Origin: Bolinopsis microptera
Lineage: Eukaryota; Ctenophora; Tentaculata; Lobata; Bolinopsidae
DNA length: 64,000 bases
Assembly: GCF_026151205.1 (NCBI RefSeq)
Contig: NC_087083.1
Span: 4,938,460-5,002,459 of the forward strand
Reading direction: 5' to 3'
A program made the position numbers and the translations under genes. The notes below the pieces were generated by a model, which did not search any database, was not told the DNA's origin, and saw nothing but the letters and a program-made list of their open reading frames with translations. Each line of letters begins with the position of its first letter. The first letter of the stretch is position 1. This document shows positions 33,201 through 48,200 of this stretch, piece after piece.

Positions 33201-36200
33201 AACCACCGGACGACTGGTGGTTCACACCGTTAACCGGCTTTATCGGGTACTTTATCTTAACAGAGTGGGGGAAATTAGTCAGGTCAAACCTCTTCAGCTG
33301 TATCACCTGGGTTTATGTTATTATTATTTGTGATTTAGTTTTCGTGTATATTTAGTGTATATTTAGTGCATATTTTCCTTAAATTATACATACAGTAAAA
33401 TAGTAAATTAAGATTTACTAATATAGCTCTCGAAGTTTCAATTTATTTATTATTTATTATTTATTGAAGTATTTTAAATGAATAACAAATTTAAAGGATT
33501 TAAATTTGAAGCAAAATTCAAAACAATCTCAATATATTACCTGTCCGTTCCTGTAGTTGTAGTTGTCGATGCATTGCTGTAAAATCTCACACACGATTCG
33601 TCGCTGTTTATCAGGAAAAGCCTACGGAAAAAAATATTCTTAGGAACATTCCAAGGAAAACAGGAAGATAATAAAACGAAAACGATCAATAGTTTAAGGA
33701 AATAAGACTATTAAGTTTTAATAACTAACCGCGTGTTGGGCAGCATCCTCCAGTAACTTGAAAAACAGCTTCTGACAGTCTTCTTCAATGTTGTTTGCCA
33801 GGATTATATTTCCAGCTGAAGACAAGTGGGTGTCGGTTAGTAAAAATCAAAATATCTAATCAATTGATAATATTAATTATTAAGTTAATGATGTCAAGGA
33901 TACAGCTCAAACTTAGTAAAACTATCAGCAGCTATGATTATGGTAACTGATAACATTAAAATTCGGATAGGATTAAGCAAGATTCTGGGATGGGTTAAGC
34001 TTAAACTTGGATCAGCACAAATGATCATTATTAAAAAATCCTAATTAAGCTTATATCACGTGACTCGCACTAACCAGTTTCCAGAACAGTAGTGTAAACA
34101 TAGATCAGTTCGCAGGTCGGACTGTCGTAATCCGGATCCGGATTAGGAGCGAGGGGAGAGGAGGGGGGAAGCCGGAAGGGGGTTTTCATCAGCATGTTGT
34201 GAAGCTCCGTCACACAGGGATTGAAACGTCCAGGTTTGGAGAGATCCTGCGAAAGGGATGAAATTAGAAAATTTATTAATATAATCAATGATAATATAGA
34301 TTATTGATCCTTTTAGTGTAGACTAATTTTATTTTTATATTTACCCTATTTACTATTTAGTGCGAACGATACATCATGATTTTTATTGATATTTTTTGAA
34401 TGTTTGATTATCATAATATAAATTTATGTAATATCTTATTCGAGGCCCATGCCAGCCCATGCCATGGGAGGGGGGGGGGGGTAAAAATTGGCCAAAAAGT
34501 GATAACGTAATATTATGAACCACCCCTAACGAGCATACAACTCACATTCATGATATCCTGCAGCAGACCATGTCTTCCAGACAACTTCTGAATGTTCAGC
34601 AAAATCTTCCTCCTCGCTCCCTCCGTAATATCACCCAGTTTCAGTTCATTTAACTCCACCATGGTGTCGTAGTTCATGGCTGAGAGTTTGGCGTAGTACT
34701 TGTGTAGACGCAGTGTTTTCAGCCAACTCATCAGCGCTGAGAGGTGGGAATGTTAATTAATTAATTAATGTTGATTGGTATACTGATTTACACTTGGTTC
34801 AGGCCCTAGAGGCTAGACGCGCAATTTGAAATGGTGAGGCTGCATTTTCAGGCACATGGCCAATGTTAGCGTACAGAAAAGGACTAATCACCGTTCTTAT
34901 GTTTTGAAACAGCAGTAAAACCTAAGTTCCTTCTTCGGTTTTAATTGCTTAAAGCGTGGTTATAGAATATTGAATGCCATAAATTTGGCTTTTACACTGA
35001 AAATAGTTACACTGGGTTTTTCTTAATGGGATGACAAAAGATCTAGATTTACAACTAATGCCATCATACCATTGTACAAGAGTACAAGACACGGTTACGG
35101 AGTCACCGTATACACCAAGTAAAGTAAACTCAGTTAACAGCCCGGGAAAAGTTAAATATCAAAAATAAGGAACGAGATTTCTAAATGTTGGGAACGCGAA
35201 CGTTTGTTTATGAATGAGTTAGATTAATGATAAGGGGCATTTCAAGTGGTTCAACGCCAACCAATAAAACACACGGAATTCTAACACGTGACCAGCTACA
35301 TACCAGTCATATGAGAGGTAACATCAATAGCTCGCTCTCTGTGCTGCACCTTACATCTCGTCCCCACAAAGTTCCCTCCACCCAATGGCTCACTCTGGGA
35401 CCTTTTAAAGATGACGCCGCTGTTACGACGACAGTGAGGCGGCAGGCTAGCGAGTGCCGGCGGTGGCGGTGGCGGCGGCGGGAATTGGAACATGAAGTTG
35501 GGGTTGTAGACGAACATTTTGTCTTGTGTTGGCGAAGGAGAACAGGATGATGATCTGTGGGTCGTAGGATTTAATTAATAAATTAAATTAAGTGTTGTGG
35601 TTGCAAAGTTATTTTAATTGGGTTAACAAGGCAAAAATAGAGCTTTTCGTTGGTTTTATTAAATACAAAGTATCTAAAGTAAGAGCCTAAAAGCCCATTA
35701 TATTTTTATTTAGGTATGTACTCAAAGCGCACTGTAATTTGACAAGCTCATTACATGTGGCTTCATCAACAAAGATTATCAAATTTTATTGATCAACAAT
35801 TAATTAAGTTTATCAATTAATGTATATTATTGTTACATTTTATCGATCAATTAATTAAGTTTATCAATTAATGTATATTATTATTACATTTTATCGATCA
35901 ATTAAGTTTATTAATTAGTTAATTAACTAAATTACCTATCAGAGCCCCCAGAACTGTAACCGCTCTCCGACTCGTGGTAATTTGGGAACAGTCGATCAAA
36001 CAGGTCAACCCAGTGGCACAGAGACGCGCGCTCTGCTACCGTAAACGAGGGGTGACTGAAATCAATTAGTGGTTACTAATGGTGTAATTGATTAAAGTTG
36101 GTCATTATGTGAAAATATGATGTTTGGGTTCATTTTAGTATGAACTAAAAAGAGCTGAGGTGAGGCATTGTACCATTGTAAGAAGGCAGAACAAGAAGGA

Positions 36201-39200
36201 ATGTTGAGATGTTGTAAAAGAGAGCTATGATTATGTAACACGTCATATCATGACACAAAGACTCAGTGGTGTTCACAAATCAGTCACGTGACATAAAATA
36301 AATCAGTCACGTGACAATACACAAATCAGTCACGTGACAAGACAAGGTAAATACCTGAAAACGAGCCACAGAAGCTGTCTGCACTCCTCTAGATGTGTCT
36401 GAGTCTCGTAACTCCGGCAAATAGTCCGGTCAACAAGCTTTAGGTACAGTTGATTCAGGACCGGGTTACCTGACACGTTTTACATTAATTAATTAATTAA
36501 CTTATTAGTTGATTAATTAACTAATTAGTTAATTGATTCAACACGTATGACCTATAATAAATTATAAGACCCAACGTATCTACTATCTATACTGACTTTA
36601 ACCCCCCCCCCCCCCCCTGTAAACTACTAGTTAAACTATTGTCACGTGTACTGACCTGGTCCCAGTAGTTTAGTGAGCTCTATCAGTTGAGTGGGGGTAC
36701 ACACACCTCCCTCCATACTTGCCAGATATCCTGAAATAATTGGGGTTACACAATGAAATATTATAATTAGCTAATCGATTTTGTGTAGATTGTTCCAAAT
36801 TTGAGAAATGACTAGAGTGTGGTTGCCAGATTTTGTTCCGCAGATTAACTTGTTTTGGTGTTTAGTATGGTAATAATATGAAGTTTAACTTGCAGTGAAA
36901 CTGAAGAGCGGCTTTCTCTCTGTGATGAAAATATTTATTATGAGCGCAAGAACATACGTATATTAATACTGAGTAACTTTTTGAATAAAGCAGATATTAT
37001 TTCTAGGAGAACTCCTCAAGTTCGCTTTATTTAACTGTAACAGTTAACACTGTCCATATAAACAAAATTAATCATCCATATAATCATGGCTATCATTCAC
37101 AATAACCCCAATAATGGCACAGCGATTTTTTGGCAGAATATCACATATTCCATTCTTCCCAGAAGAATGGAGCATTGTTGCGTTTCTTCAACTCACTATT
37201 CTGAGTGATTGGTGATGCACACGTGCTAGATACACACATTGAGTATTGACTATCAAATTGACGACTTCAACTAAATTATACACACAATCCATTTCAATTG
37301 TGTGGTGAAGGTACAGGACGTGTTACTGCGTTACACGTGTACTACACGTGTAACGCAGTAATAGGGAATAATTGACATGGTGATAGAAAGATACACTGTT
37401 TTTTTAGACAAAGAAATCGTGGATTATCGGGCACTGGCAGGTCGGATAATATATACATGATATGAGATGTGTGTAGTTTTATGAGAGTAGCTAGTTCAAC
37501 TTTGGACACGGTTATCAAATGATGTTGTATCAACTTATAACATCAATTACAGTTGAATATATTTTTAGAAATTAGAGCGACCTACAAGATGATTCGGCCA
37601 TGTATTTTAGTTTTTTCTTTAGATATCATTTTATAATTCTTTATAATTCCACGTCGGAATAACGTGTGAACACTCACACGTGTGTAAGGATCGGTATTCA
37701 GATTTTTTCAGATCGACATAAAACCAAGACCCCCATCTAATGCTAACAAGGTTTTAACTTATTAAAAATAAAATGTTTGTACAAATAATTACGATATTTT
37801 TTGTGTTTGTATGGGTTCGAAAGTATGTGACTGTGATATTATATTAGTGATATTAGTGTTGTTAACATATTTAAGATATTTTAAATGATTAACATAAATT
37901 AAGTTTTGTAGCATAGTTATCATAGTTTTAAAGTATAGCTTAACATTCAGCCACAATCTATTCCGTGCTTTATCTCCTAATAACAAGCGGGTTTTCTTTT
38001 TTCACGTATAAACATGACAATTGGCAGTGGGATTCGGTTGGTTCGTGAAAATTTAGAAAAATAATCACCATAGAACAACTTAGGACAAACCATCTAGATC
38101 AATCTTCAGACCAAAGCCAAGGAAAAACACACAAACAAACCTCAGTAAGTTGCCAGAAAACAACCCTTTAAACCTCCAACATTCCCCAATATTAACAAAA
38201 AACAATACACAGTGATTTCAGACTTAAACTTGGATCACAGAAACCGGGCACGAAATAAGCCTCACAAGTCACATCTAGAAGAAATCGCTCAAATCTAAAC
38301 TTTCACAAAAAACAGGATTATCAATATCATAGAAAAGAATGCAAAATGTACATGGTAAATAGTATGCAGTACGGGTTGCGTAAAAAAGTAGCACTTTCCA
38401 TTACTAATTTTAGGCTTACGTAGTTTATGCGGCTGAGCGCTGTAAGTTAATTAGTAAAACTACTTCACAAGTCACGTGATATTTTCCAAGGCTTCCTATT
38501 GGCTGGCAGTATTTTCATTTGCATCTGATTGGCAGAAAGGAAACAGAAACAAGCTGGTCGTGCACCAATGAGATGGGTTCTCATCAGTTACCTAGTGTTA
38601 CGTATTAATTTTATATTGGTTGAGTAAATTATTGATACGCAGCAGCGGTACAGCTAATACATTAGGTAAATCCAGCCCTATGATATATTCGGAGTGAAGT
38701 TTAAATCTTAATATTTAAATTTAATTAATTAATTGTGTTACTTATAAACACATATAATCTACGAGCTACTAGTACTTAGCAAAAGACACAAGATGTGACC
38801 GATTTGCCGTTATTAGAGCACGAGGCAGGAAGTTCGGTAATTTTCGCACAGTGGCGATAATTTAGGAAATGATAGATGTTATCAATGAATTTGATATCAG
38901 ATGATTTAATTGGGTCACTGCAAGCTGTAGACGGGAAGCGGGGATGGATTACTGCTCTATCTTTTTTGGTAATATTTTAACCAATAACCATCTGACAATG
39001 GTATGATCAGTCAAAAACAACAAAGTACAATAGCCAATGAGCCGACACGACAGTGACTATAATTCTGTACCAAGTTTTCACAAATTACAACACAATAAAG
39101 ATAGTATCTTATCCGACCTACTTTCAACAGAAGGATCCACATCACAAGAATCTTCCCACATTTCCTCCAACTCTAAATCTTCCATAACAACACAGAATCT

Positions 39201-42200
39201 AACTCGTAACAAAGAAATAATCAAAAGATAATCAACGATACAAGAAAAACTTGGCAGCGATGAACATTAAACACACACGCAGATTATCTATTCCTCCACG
39301 CAAACTCTTTCTCTGTAGCTCGATTGCATACTTCTTAAGCTCACATGGCTGCATGTCAAATGCAATTCCAGCAATTCTACAGCTCAGGAAAAAGTTTTAA
39401 CATTTACTTTTTAACCCTTGCGGTTTTGTGACTGATATAATATATTATATATTATATATTATAGTAATGTTATATGTATGGCGAATTATATATGTTAGGA
39501 ACTTACTGTGTGGGGATTATATATTTCGTAGAATGCTTTTAAAAAAGCTTTTAGAGTCAGTCCACAACCAACCAATCCAGTGCGACTGTGCAAATTTAAT
39601 TTTATGTACATGTAAAAGTTCAATGAACTATCAAGGGTGGGCCGTGGATATGATTTTAAATTATCTCTTTGATATATTATATTGTAATATCTGGATCACT
39701 TTAATAACTGATATGATATCAGGGGGCCAGTAAAATGTTACAGCGCTGCAAACACAAGCCAATAAAATGGTCGAGTCTGAGTATATATTGCATGACGAAC
39801 TTATTGATAAAGTTAATATTAATAACGACAACGTTTCCATCAGTATAAATTATAAAACAGTGATCTTGGTTATATCAGTGAGGGCTCTTTTAAAATAACG
39901 ATCAACTTTGCATGTGGAGTATTATAATTTATAAATACATGCTGGCACTTTCCATGGAATACATCTGGCGGGACAATGAGAGGTATTTGCGTTCGTGATT
40001 TAATGGACCAGTTAGTGAGTTGTAGATATTTAAATTTCCTTGTTATAAATTGGATTTCCGGGTAAAATATAGATTATTGTTTACGAATCATTTCTGGTTT
40101 ATAATAACTTACTTTGAGTATTGAGTATTATCATTATTATAATATAATAGACATATTTTTCTTAAGACAATGGTAACATGTTTTTAAGTCTGTGAAATCC
40201 ATCCATTACAACTGAAAGACATGTTCCTTTAAAGACCTCTTGAGTATTTTCATAACCCTCTGCAAAAATAGACGTGCGATGAAAAACATTTCCTTCACAC
40301 TTAGTTTTCCTGCTAGCGTCAAGTACAGCACTTAGTGCTTACGCATTATCTTGATATCGCTGGCCATGTATCAGGAATTCGCGACATATTTAAGGATATT
40401 CAAGTTATTTTACAGGATATTAAAGATAGTTAAGACGGGTTATTTTGTCGTGTTATAGTTTATTTTCATCATCATATATTGTCCCTGGCTTTCTGCAGCA
40501 CAAACTGTGATACTTGTTTGGTTTACTGATAAATGATATTCCACACAAAGCATGAAATTGTGCTGTATATGAGTGGTGATTTCGCTCTGAGAATCAGGGT
40601 CAGTAGCTCAATTGGTAGAGCAAGAGACGCGAAATCTCGAGGTTCTGGGATCATTCCCCAGTTAACTGCAGTTGTCCCTAGTTTTTCAGAGTTAATCATC
40701 ACATATAGACAGCATGAGAGTAGGCCTGGCCATCTGGAAGTGATAATAAACTGTGATACTGTTATGTCACTAAGTGTACACAGTGTAGTAGACTACAGCA
40801 TCATTCGCTGTAAACCTACATATTTTAGTCCTTTCCAGTATTAGACAAAGAATTTGTGAGCCTACTTAGAAGCCTAAAAACGGGTCCTATTATAGCTGTG
40901 ACAGAGCACATAGTTTTCAGGTGCTCTATAGAATAAACCTCATACTGATGAAACCCTCGCACACACATAATATTACACGCATATCACACGCATATTACAC
41001 GCATATTACACGCATATCACACGCATATTACACGCATATTACACTTAAAGTTCTGAAACAACAATTTATGAAGGTACACAAAAACCACGTACCTAGTATG
41101 CCTAAAACACCGTACATACACCCCATTATATGGTAAGTGGAACGTGAACAATACAATTTGATTTCGGAACCCACTTATTACCCAAGCGTTAATTATCAAT
41201 TACAATTCACAGGTGCCCTAGGAAACTCTGCTGCTCAGTGCTAGCGTTAAAGTAATGACCTGCACTCTCCACGCGATATCACGATGTAACAATAAGGATG
41301 GAATCATGAATAACCATGGCAACCGTGTTAACCGTGTTTACATTCACATTCCACACTTAGGATTGGGTTTTACGAATGAAATGTTTTATCCCAGCTCTTC
41401 CAAGCCTGGTCCCTATGGAATTTGTGTAGGGCGTGGGTTCGGGCACGGGCGTGACCATCAAAGTTCTCTAAATATTTCGTGTGATATGTCTGCATTCTTT
41501 AGTTTTTGAGACACGCGCCCTTCGACTTCCTATCTTTGAGTGGTATTCTATTTCTAATGTGTTATATATTTGTATGCATCTGAGCTGTTTACTCTGCCAA
41601 GTCTAATTTGACCGATACAAAACAAATTTCAGGCTCTTAACTTTCAGGTACTTACTGATAAAGATGTCACTCGGAGAGTTCACATATTTTCCAACATTCA
41701 ATGTGGTGTGAACAAAATTAGAGTATATCATATTAGGGGCTTTCTTTGTGTTTACATATTGAGCTGGAGCATTGCCAAAATTATTGTACACAAAACACTT
41801 CAACTCTGGGATATAAATGTGTCACGTGATGAGAGATCTAGCATGATGATTGCCGATTGGTTCACACAGACCACGTGACATTACACAAAGCGATCTGATT
41901 GGTCAACGCATATCACGTGATAACAACATTAGACAGCAAATGTGTGTCTATAAAGCCTGGATATTGGGTTACAGTGGGTTGCTATGTTAAAGTAGGTATC
42001 ATTATAGGTGCACTGCACACCCACATTTGTTAACTTCGTTATCTCGATGCTAATGTATTAAATGACATCTATCTCTCTGTTGAAGCTCTAGGTTCTACGA
42101 GGTGTTAACTTTATTTTACTCTCTGACATAACTTAATTCCGTCCTTACTTTACACCTTAAAGACCAAATTTCTTTGATATAAAATTCAGTGATCATGTTG

Positions 42201-45200
42201 GAAACACTGATAGGACCAAACGGCAAATACATTTCTTTGATCCAGGTCGTGATTTTGCTGGAATGTGAGTAGATATTGGCTGTTGGTGCTTGAGAACCGT
42301 AGAATATCTTACTCGATATTTCAATTGATGGTTTCACCAAAAAAAGCTAACTGGAAATACAGAATATAATCTCATCAGATAGGAATAACTTTATAAAAGA
42401 TAAAGACGTCTTATAAAGATAAGACGGTTGGTTTAGGCTGGTGTCCAATGAAATGTGGCGCCTGCGGCTATCCAAATTCGGCCTCCAATTAAACCGCTGC
42501 GTAATTTACATTATTCAAAATACTAGGTTTAACAGGCCAGATACCAATCTGTATTCATGAGCCGTATTGTTACTTTCTGTTATTGTGCTGCGTATAATAT
42601 ATATTGACCACGGGTAAGTACTAAGTACACAAAATGTAAGATCCCTGTCGCCAGTACGAGAATTCTGTCACCAAGTGTATCCGTTTGGTACATTTTACAA
42701 TATTAATTGTATCATGTTAATCATGATCCTCGGCCTTCTAGCTCACAGATTTTACGGGATATTATATATTATGGAAATAAGGGTAAGGATATTACGGCTT
42801 GAGCCTATTCAGTATTCCCTTGCTCTGCTATACACTACTTACTAATACCCTAGACTCAGTCTACATTCACTATGTAACCTGGATCATTAAACATTACACA
42901 TACCATTACACAAAATACACATACCATTACAAATACCATTACAAATACCATAATACATACCATTACACATACCATTACACATACCATTACACATACCATT
43001 ACACATACCATTACACATACCGTAACACATACCATTACACATACCATTACACATACCATTACACATACCATTACACATACCATTACACATACCATTACAC
43101 ATACCATTACACATACCATTACACATACCATTACACATATTACACACGCAGTGGATTATCATTACATCGTTTATCGTTACAAGTCCTCATTAGCAGAGGG
43201 CCAGTGTCATGGTATGTCAAGAATCCTTGGAGGAATGCCAGAAAGGTGTAAGCACAGCAAAATAATAAGATTTGTTCATGTCAAATATTTGCACAGGTTA
43301 TCAAATTAAGATATCACCAATGATATCGGTGTTTAATTACCGTTTAAACTTCAGGGAATGTTCCAGTAAAATAAAACGGGTGGTTTAAAAAGATGATTTT
43401 TCTGACCATTTAGCGGAGAAAAAGTGTAATTTATCACTTTAGTTCTTCTGTGGAATTCACAGTCGAAGAGTCCAACTGAATTAAATAAAGTAATGAGTGT
43501 TTCACTTTGACACACTCGTCACATAAATTAAACTTTTAAACTAGCAACAGTCAACACATTACACATTTTCCCTATTAATAGAACAGGAACCCGCTTGCCG
43601 GCTTAGATTTGTTACAGAATCAAGCCGAATAATAATGCCAAAATCTAAATTCACTGTTTCATTAGCTTGATTTCAGTGAGGGTTGATGACCAAAACATGG
43701 ACAATCCATATCTTCCCATCCGTTTCAAAACTGAGTGTACTCGGTAGTATCGGCACTCAGCTGATGTGAAATTTAAGCTGCGTACTCAAAGTTGTCTTTG
43801 AAGCATCTCTCAAGGGAATTAAATCGGAATTTGCAGCTGTAAACATCTGTGTTATCTTAATCTAATTTTCTAAATAATTCCATGTATTCGGACGGTTCAT
43901 GAGATATTTTGAAACAATTCCCAGATCATGCTTAAAGATATTGGTAACCAGAATCATTCTGTTTGATAACAAATTAGCTGTGACAATTTGAACATAATCT
44001 CATACATGACATACAGAAGTTGATAAATTAATTAATTAATAATTAGCTAATTATAAACGAGTACTAGATGAACCAGTACCCTGTGTACCAGGTGGCTGCA
44101 GTACTGTGAGCTGCGTGGAGGGACCTCACACAACTCTGTAGACCTATTGTTGGGCTACACTCTGTTTCTATACAGGTTCCAGATGTTCAGAGAGGGGACA
44201 TTGTACACTGACTTGTGATTGGTTGATTGAGATCACGTGATAGGTGGTAATTGGTTGGATTTAATCATGTGGTTGATTTGACGGGTGCTGATTGGATGAA
44301 AGAAGAGAGGTGGGACATTTGAGACTTGATTGAGTAAGACTAAGAGCTCTGGTTTAATCAGGACTTTAGTGCCACATAATTGAGTAATAACGGAGGGTTT
44401 AACGAGTTCAACTTTAAATTTAATTCTTACACGATAAGGGGGGAAGCCAAGGGGTATTTTGGGGTACTTTGGCCTGGGGTATTATGATTTATGGGGGACT
44501 TTATTATGGGGGATTTCCAAAATCCATTAAGGCATTCCCCATAATACCCCAAAATACCCCTTGGCTTCCCCCCACGATTAGTATTGGGCTTCTTTTTATC
44601 GTTGTAAACATGAACTATAAATGGCGGCATTTTCCTCAGTTCTAAACCAAAAGTATAGATGCGGTCATTGGCAGACATCGAAATTCGAAATAGTTAGCAT
44701 TCCTATTTTCAAAATGACACAGATTATCGACCACCGCGCTCTACATACACAAATATATTTTAGTCTACTGTTACCTACATGATGAGTGTTAAATACGAGT
44801 GTTATACGTACTATTTCACACTTGGTAACTGGTTCCGAGAGACTAAAACTGTCATCATAGTGTCTCTGGTCACGTGATAACACCGCGACCTACATGTCAT
44901 CAACTATCTTAACCCGGAATTGGGAGAATTCTATGTTTTATCCAACGAAAACACGCGAGAAATGTTCGAGAAGGAATATTGAAAGTAATGTGTAGCTCAT
45001 CAGTGGAATGAGACGTACAAACATTGGTAGAAGTTTAGTTTGAATTTAAAACATTTTTATAAATACTTTTATAAATTTCGGATGAGCTACTTTGATTGTC
45101 AGACATCTCAAACATGAAACACGCCTCAAAAGTCTGATTTATTTAGATTTTTAACTTATTTCCATATTCTTCAAAAATGTTTACAAATCCTGATATTTCC

Positions 45201-48200
45201 AACTTACTAACCATTTGCGATGACAGATGCTAAAGTCGGCTTTCGTTCGTTACACTTTTCTAAACGTAGTCAAGGTTTGGAAATTTAGTTCAGACAATAC
45301 AAATCTACACCGACTCAACTAAGATTGAAGATTGCTTCGACGTACAAATTTTCAAAGACTGAACTACTAAATTATTATACAGTTCTCTCGATAAACAGAG
45401 CTACCCAACATATTTGTGCAATTCGTCAACATGATGGGAAACGAACTATTGGTGTCTATTTAGCCCAATGAGAAGCGTTCAATACACACCAAGTTCGTGG
45501 AATCCATTATACAAGAGCGTACAACCTATCGACTATATGGCTAACATTTAGACCTATTTAAGAAGTATTTGAACTTTGCACCAATACTCCCATAAACAGT
45601 AAACACCGTACCATAAAACCCCGAAATATTTAAAAAATAACATCTGAAGTTGTCCTAATCCAAAATAAACACCTACAAATTCTAACTGTGGGTTGCGTTG
45701 CACAGTAGACACCATTGAAAATAATCAGATTCAAAATATCTTTCAACGGTTTTAATAACTGACAGTAAGATAACACGAAAAGATAACAACAACACCCCAA
45801 AGACTATTATAATGTATATACAGAGCTGGACACAAGAGCAACAAGCCCGATACAGCCTCATATAATGTAGAGGTATCCTCCAGCAGCTCTTTAACTCTCC
45901 CCTCTCTCTCTCTCTCTCTCTCCCTCTCTCTCCCTCTAGAGCCACCGAGTGGTGGCTATATCGGGCAGCATTACATCAGGCAGGTAGACAGTATGGCCAG
46001 TAAAGTCTCTCCCTCGTGCTCATTGGACCGGGCAAGCCTGGACACGGCACATCTGACCACCGATTATAGATAGGTTACAAGTGCGAGCTTCCTAGAGCTG
46101 GAGAGAGAGTTTGGAGAGAGAGAGAGATGGAGGGAGTGAGGGAGGGAAGGGGAGGCTATATTTATAAATATGGACACAAAAAGCACACGTTCGAACATAA
46201 TCTGAACACGTTTGAACATAATCTGAGTAAAAAGCGAAAGGTTTCCCCACTAGCAAAAAGATGATCATCATAATATTTAATTAAAGTGCCAGAGATATTT
46301 CAGTTTAAGTTATTGCAGGAAGAGATTAAAGAGAGCACAAGCTTTCTGTAAAGATTAAAGGGATATAGAGAGTTACGGAAGAGGATGGATTATATCAGAT
46401 GCATCTAACGGTAAAGCTGCAACAGTTTTACATCTTCACGGTTATTACAGGAGAGAAAGTAGTTCTTAGTCTGTTTTTAGACTCCTTTTGAGGCAGTGTA
46501 GAATATGCAGCTTGGAATGGAAGTGACATGATATATATTGAATACGTTATAATTAAATACTTTATAATTAAATACGTACTATAATTAAATACTACGTACA
46601 GTTAAGTGAAATAAAAATAGGACTATCAGCCGGGAGTGAACTACAAACAGAAGAACCAATTCACAATAATGGCAGTGTGATCGTATCTGATCTGATTTTG
46701 CACCAAAGTCACGTGACCTCTCACTAGAGTCACTTGATGTAACACTTGTGACAGTACTGACAGTAAACTGAAAACAAAATGTAAACTCGTGTGTTATTGG
46801 TAACTACTTTACTTATAAACTGTACATTATAACTATTAATAACGGTGGGGAACTGATACAGTCGATATTATCATGTAGGAAAACTTAAGGTTGAGTACAT
46901 GTCAGTAGTAACCGATATGTGCTCTTATGGAACCATCTTATCGTTAATGATAGAAAATTCCGCAGAATTCCATATCGGTCTGGGGTGAAAGGAAGCAGAT
47001 AAGGATTCTGCAGATAGCAGAGGTACTCAGTAGATATTTCGGGTGGGGTAAAGAAGTATAACAGTCTCGTACCTTAATAAGAGATAAGAGATTGCAGATA
47101 AGAGCTGAGGTTGCAAGACCTGACCTTAATTCTTTTGTTATCTAAGCCGATCAAAACAGGTTGACATCATTACACATTGCACCAACAGTTTTAGAATAAC
47201 TATCTCGTATTCACTTATAATATAAAGGAAAATAAGAAAGCGGGTTTCCAAATATAATGCTATTTTTTACAAGTAATGCACTACGAGGGATGGAATGTGA
47301 AGAATGGGACACGTGAACACGTGCTCAATATGTGCTGATAGTAGCTCGTGTGAGAGGTTGTTTCCAGACAGCATTCGCTAGATAGTTGTAGCTGTGTCCT
47401 TGCTCAGCTTGGTGCGGAGCTGTGAGAGAGACTGCGAGTTTTAAAGTTACGAGACTTGGCGGATATTTTATTTGTCTAGTCGTATATATTATTATACATA
47501 ATATAAAGTCGTATTTTTAATATATATATATTATATTATAATAATGTTAGGAAATATCAGCTGAAGCTGTTGATTCTACTGAGGTCCAATCCAACTTACT
47601 CTACAGGCTGTAACAAAGTAAAATACAGAAATACGTAACCAAATTTTGCAAATCACTCAGAAATGTGAGGTACAGATTACGTTTTTGGTAATTTGTCTGT
47701 TTTATTTCATTACAAATAGAAACTACCCCGCACAGTGATCAGGTCGGAAGTACCTGGAAATTGGAATTTAATAAAGACTCCCAATTTATACAAAGTTAGC
47801 CTAGATAACACAAGTAGTCCACCTAGAGCAACAAGAGCCCAACAAGAGTCACCTAGAGAAACTAGAGCCCGACTAGAGTCACCTAGAGAAACAAGAGCCC
47901 GACTAGAGTCACCTAGAGAAACAAGAGTCATCTATCTAGAGAATCAAGAGCCCGACAAGATCCAGAGAGAAACACTGCAATACCAACACACAGCTGGAGG
48001 GAATAGCAGTTAACAGTGCGATATAACGTGCGACGCCTACTCAACATGTACATTAATTCTTTATGTTGGATGTGAGGGGGGAAGCCAAGTAAGAGTCAGC
48101 CTCTCTCTCTCTCTTGGAGGAACTGCAGTACTATATTTAACACTAGCAGACACGGACATGTTGGTGTGTGTGTGTAATTGTGAAGTGTGGTATGTAGTGT

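Noticed and set aside
40604-40657. Functional tRNA gene
   Set aside because: D-arm is good, but the T-arm is disrupted by extra bases and no acceptor stem pairs; the target duplications show it is a SINE.
42799-43251. 150-residue Tyr-His-Tyr-Thr frame and its antisense Val-Cys-Val-Met frames
   Set aside because: 12-bp minisatellite; no conserved flanking domain.
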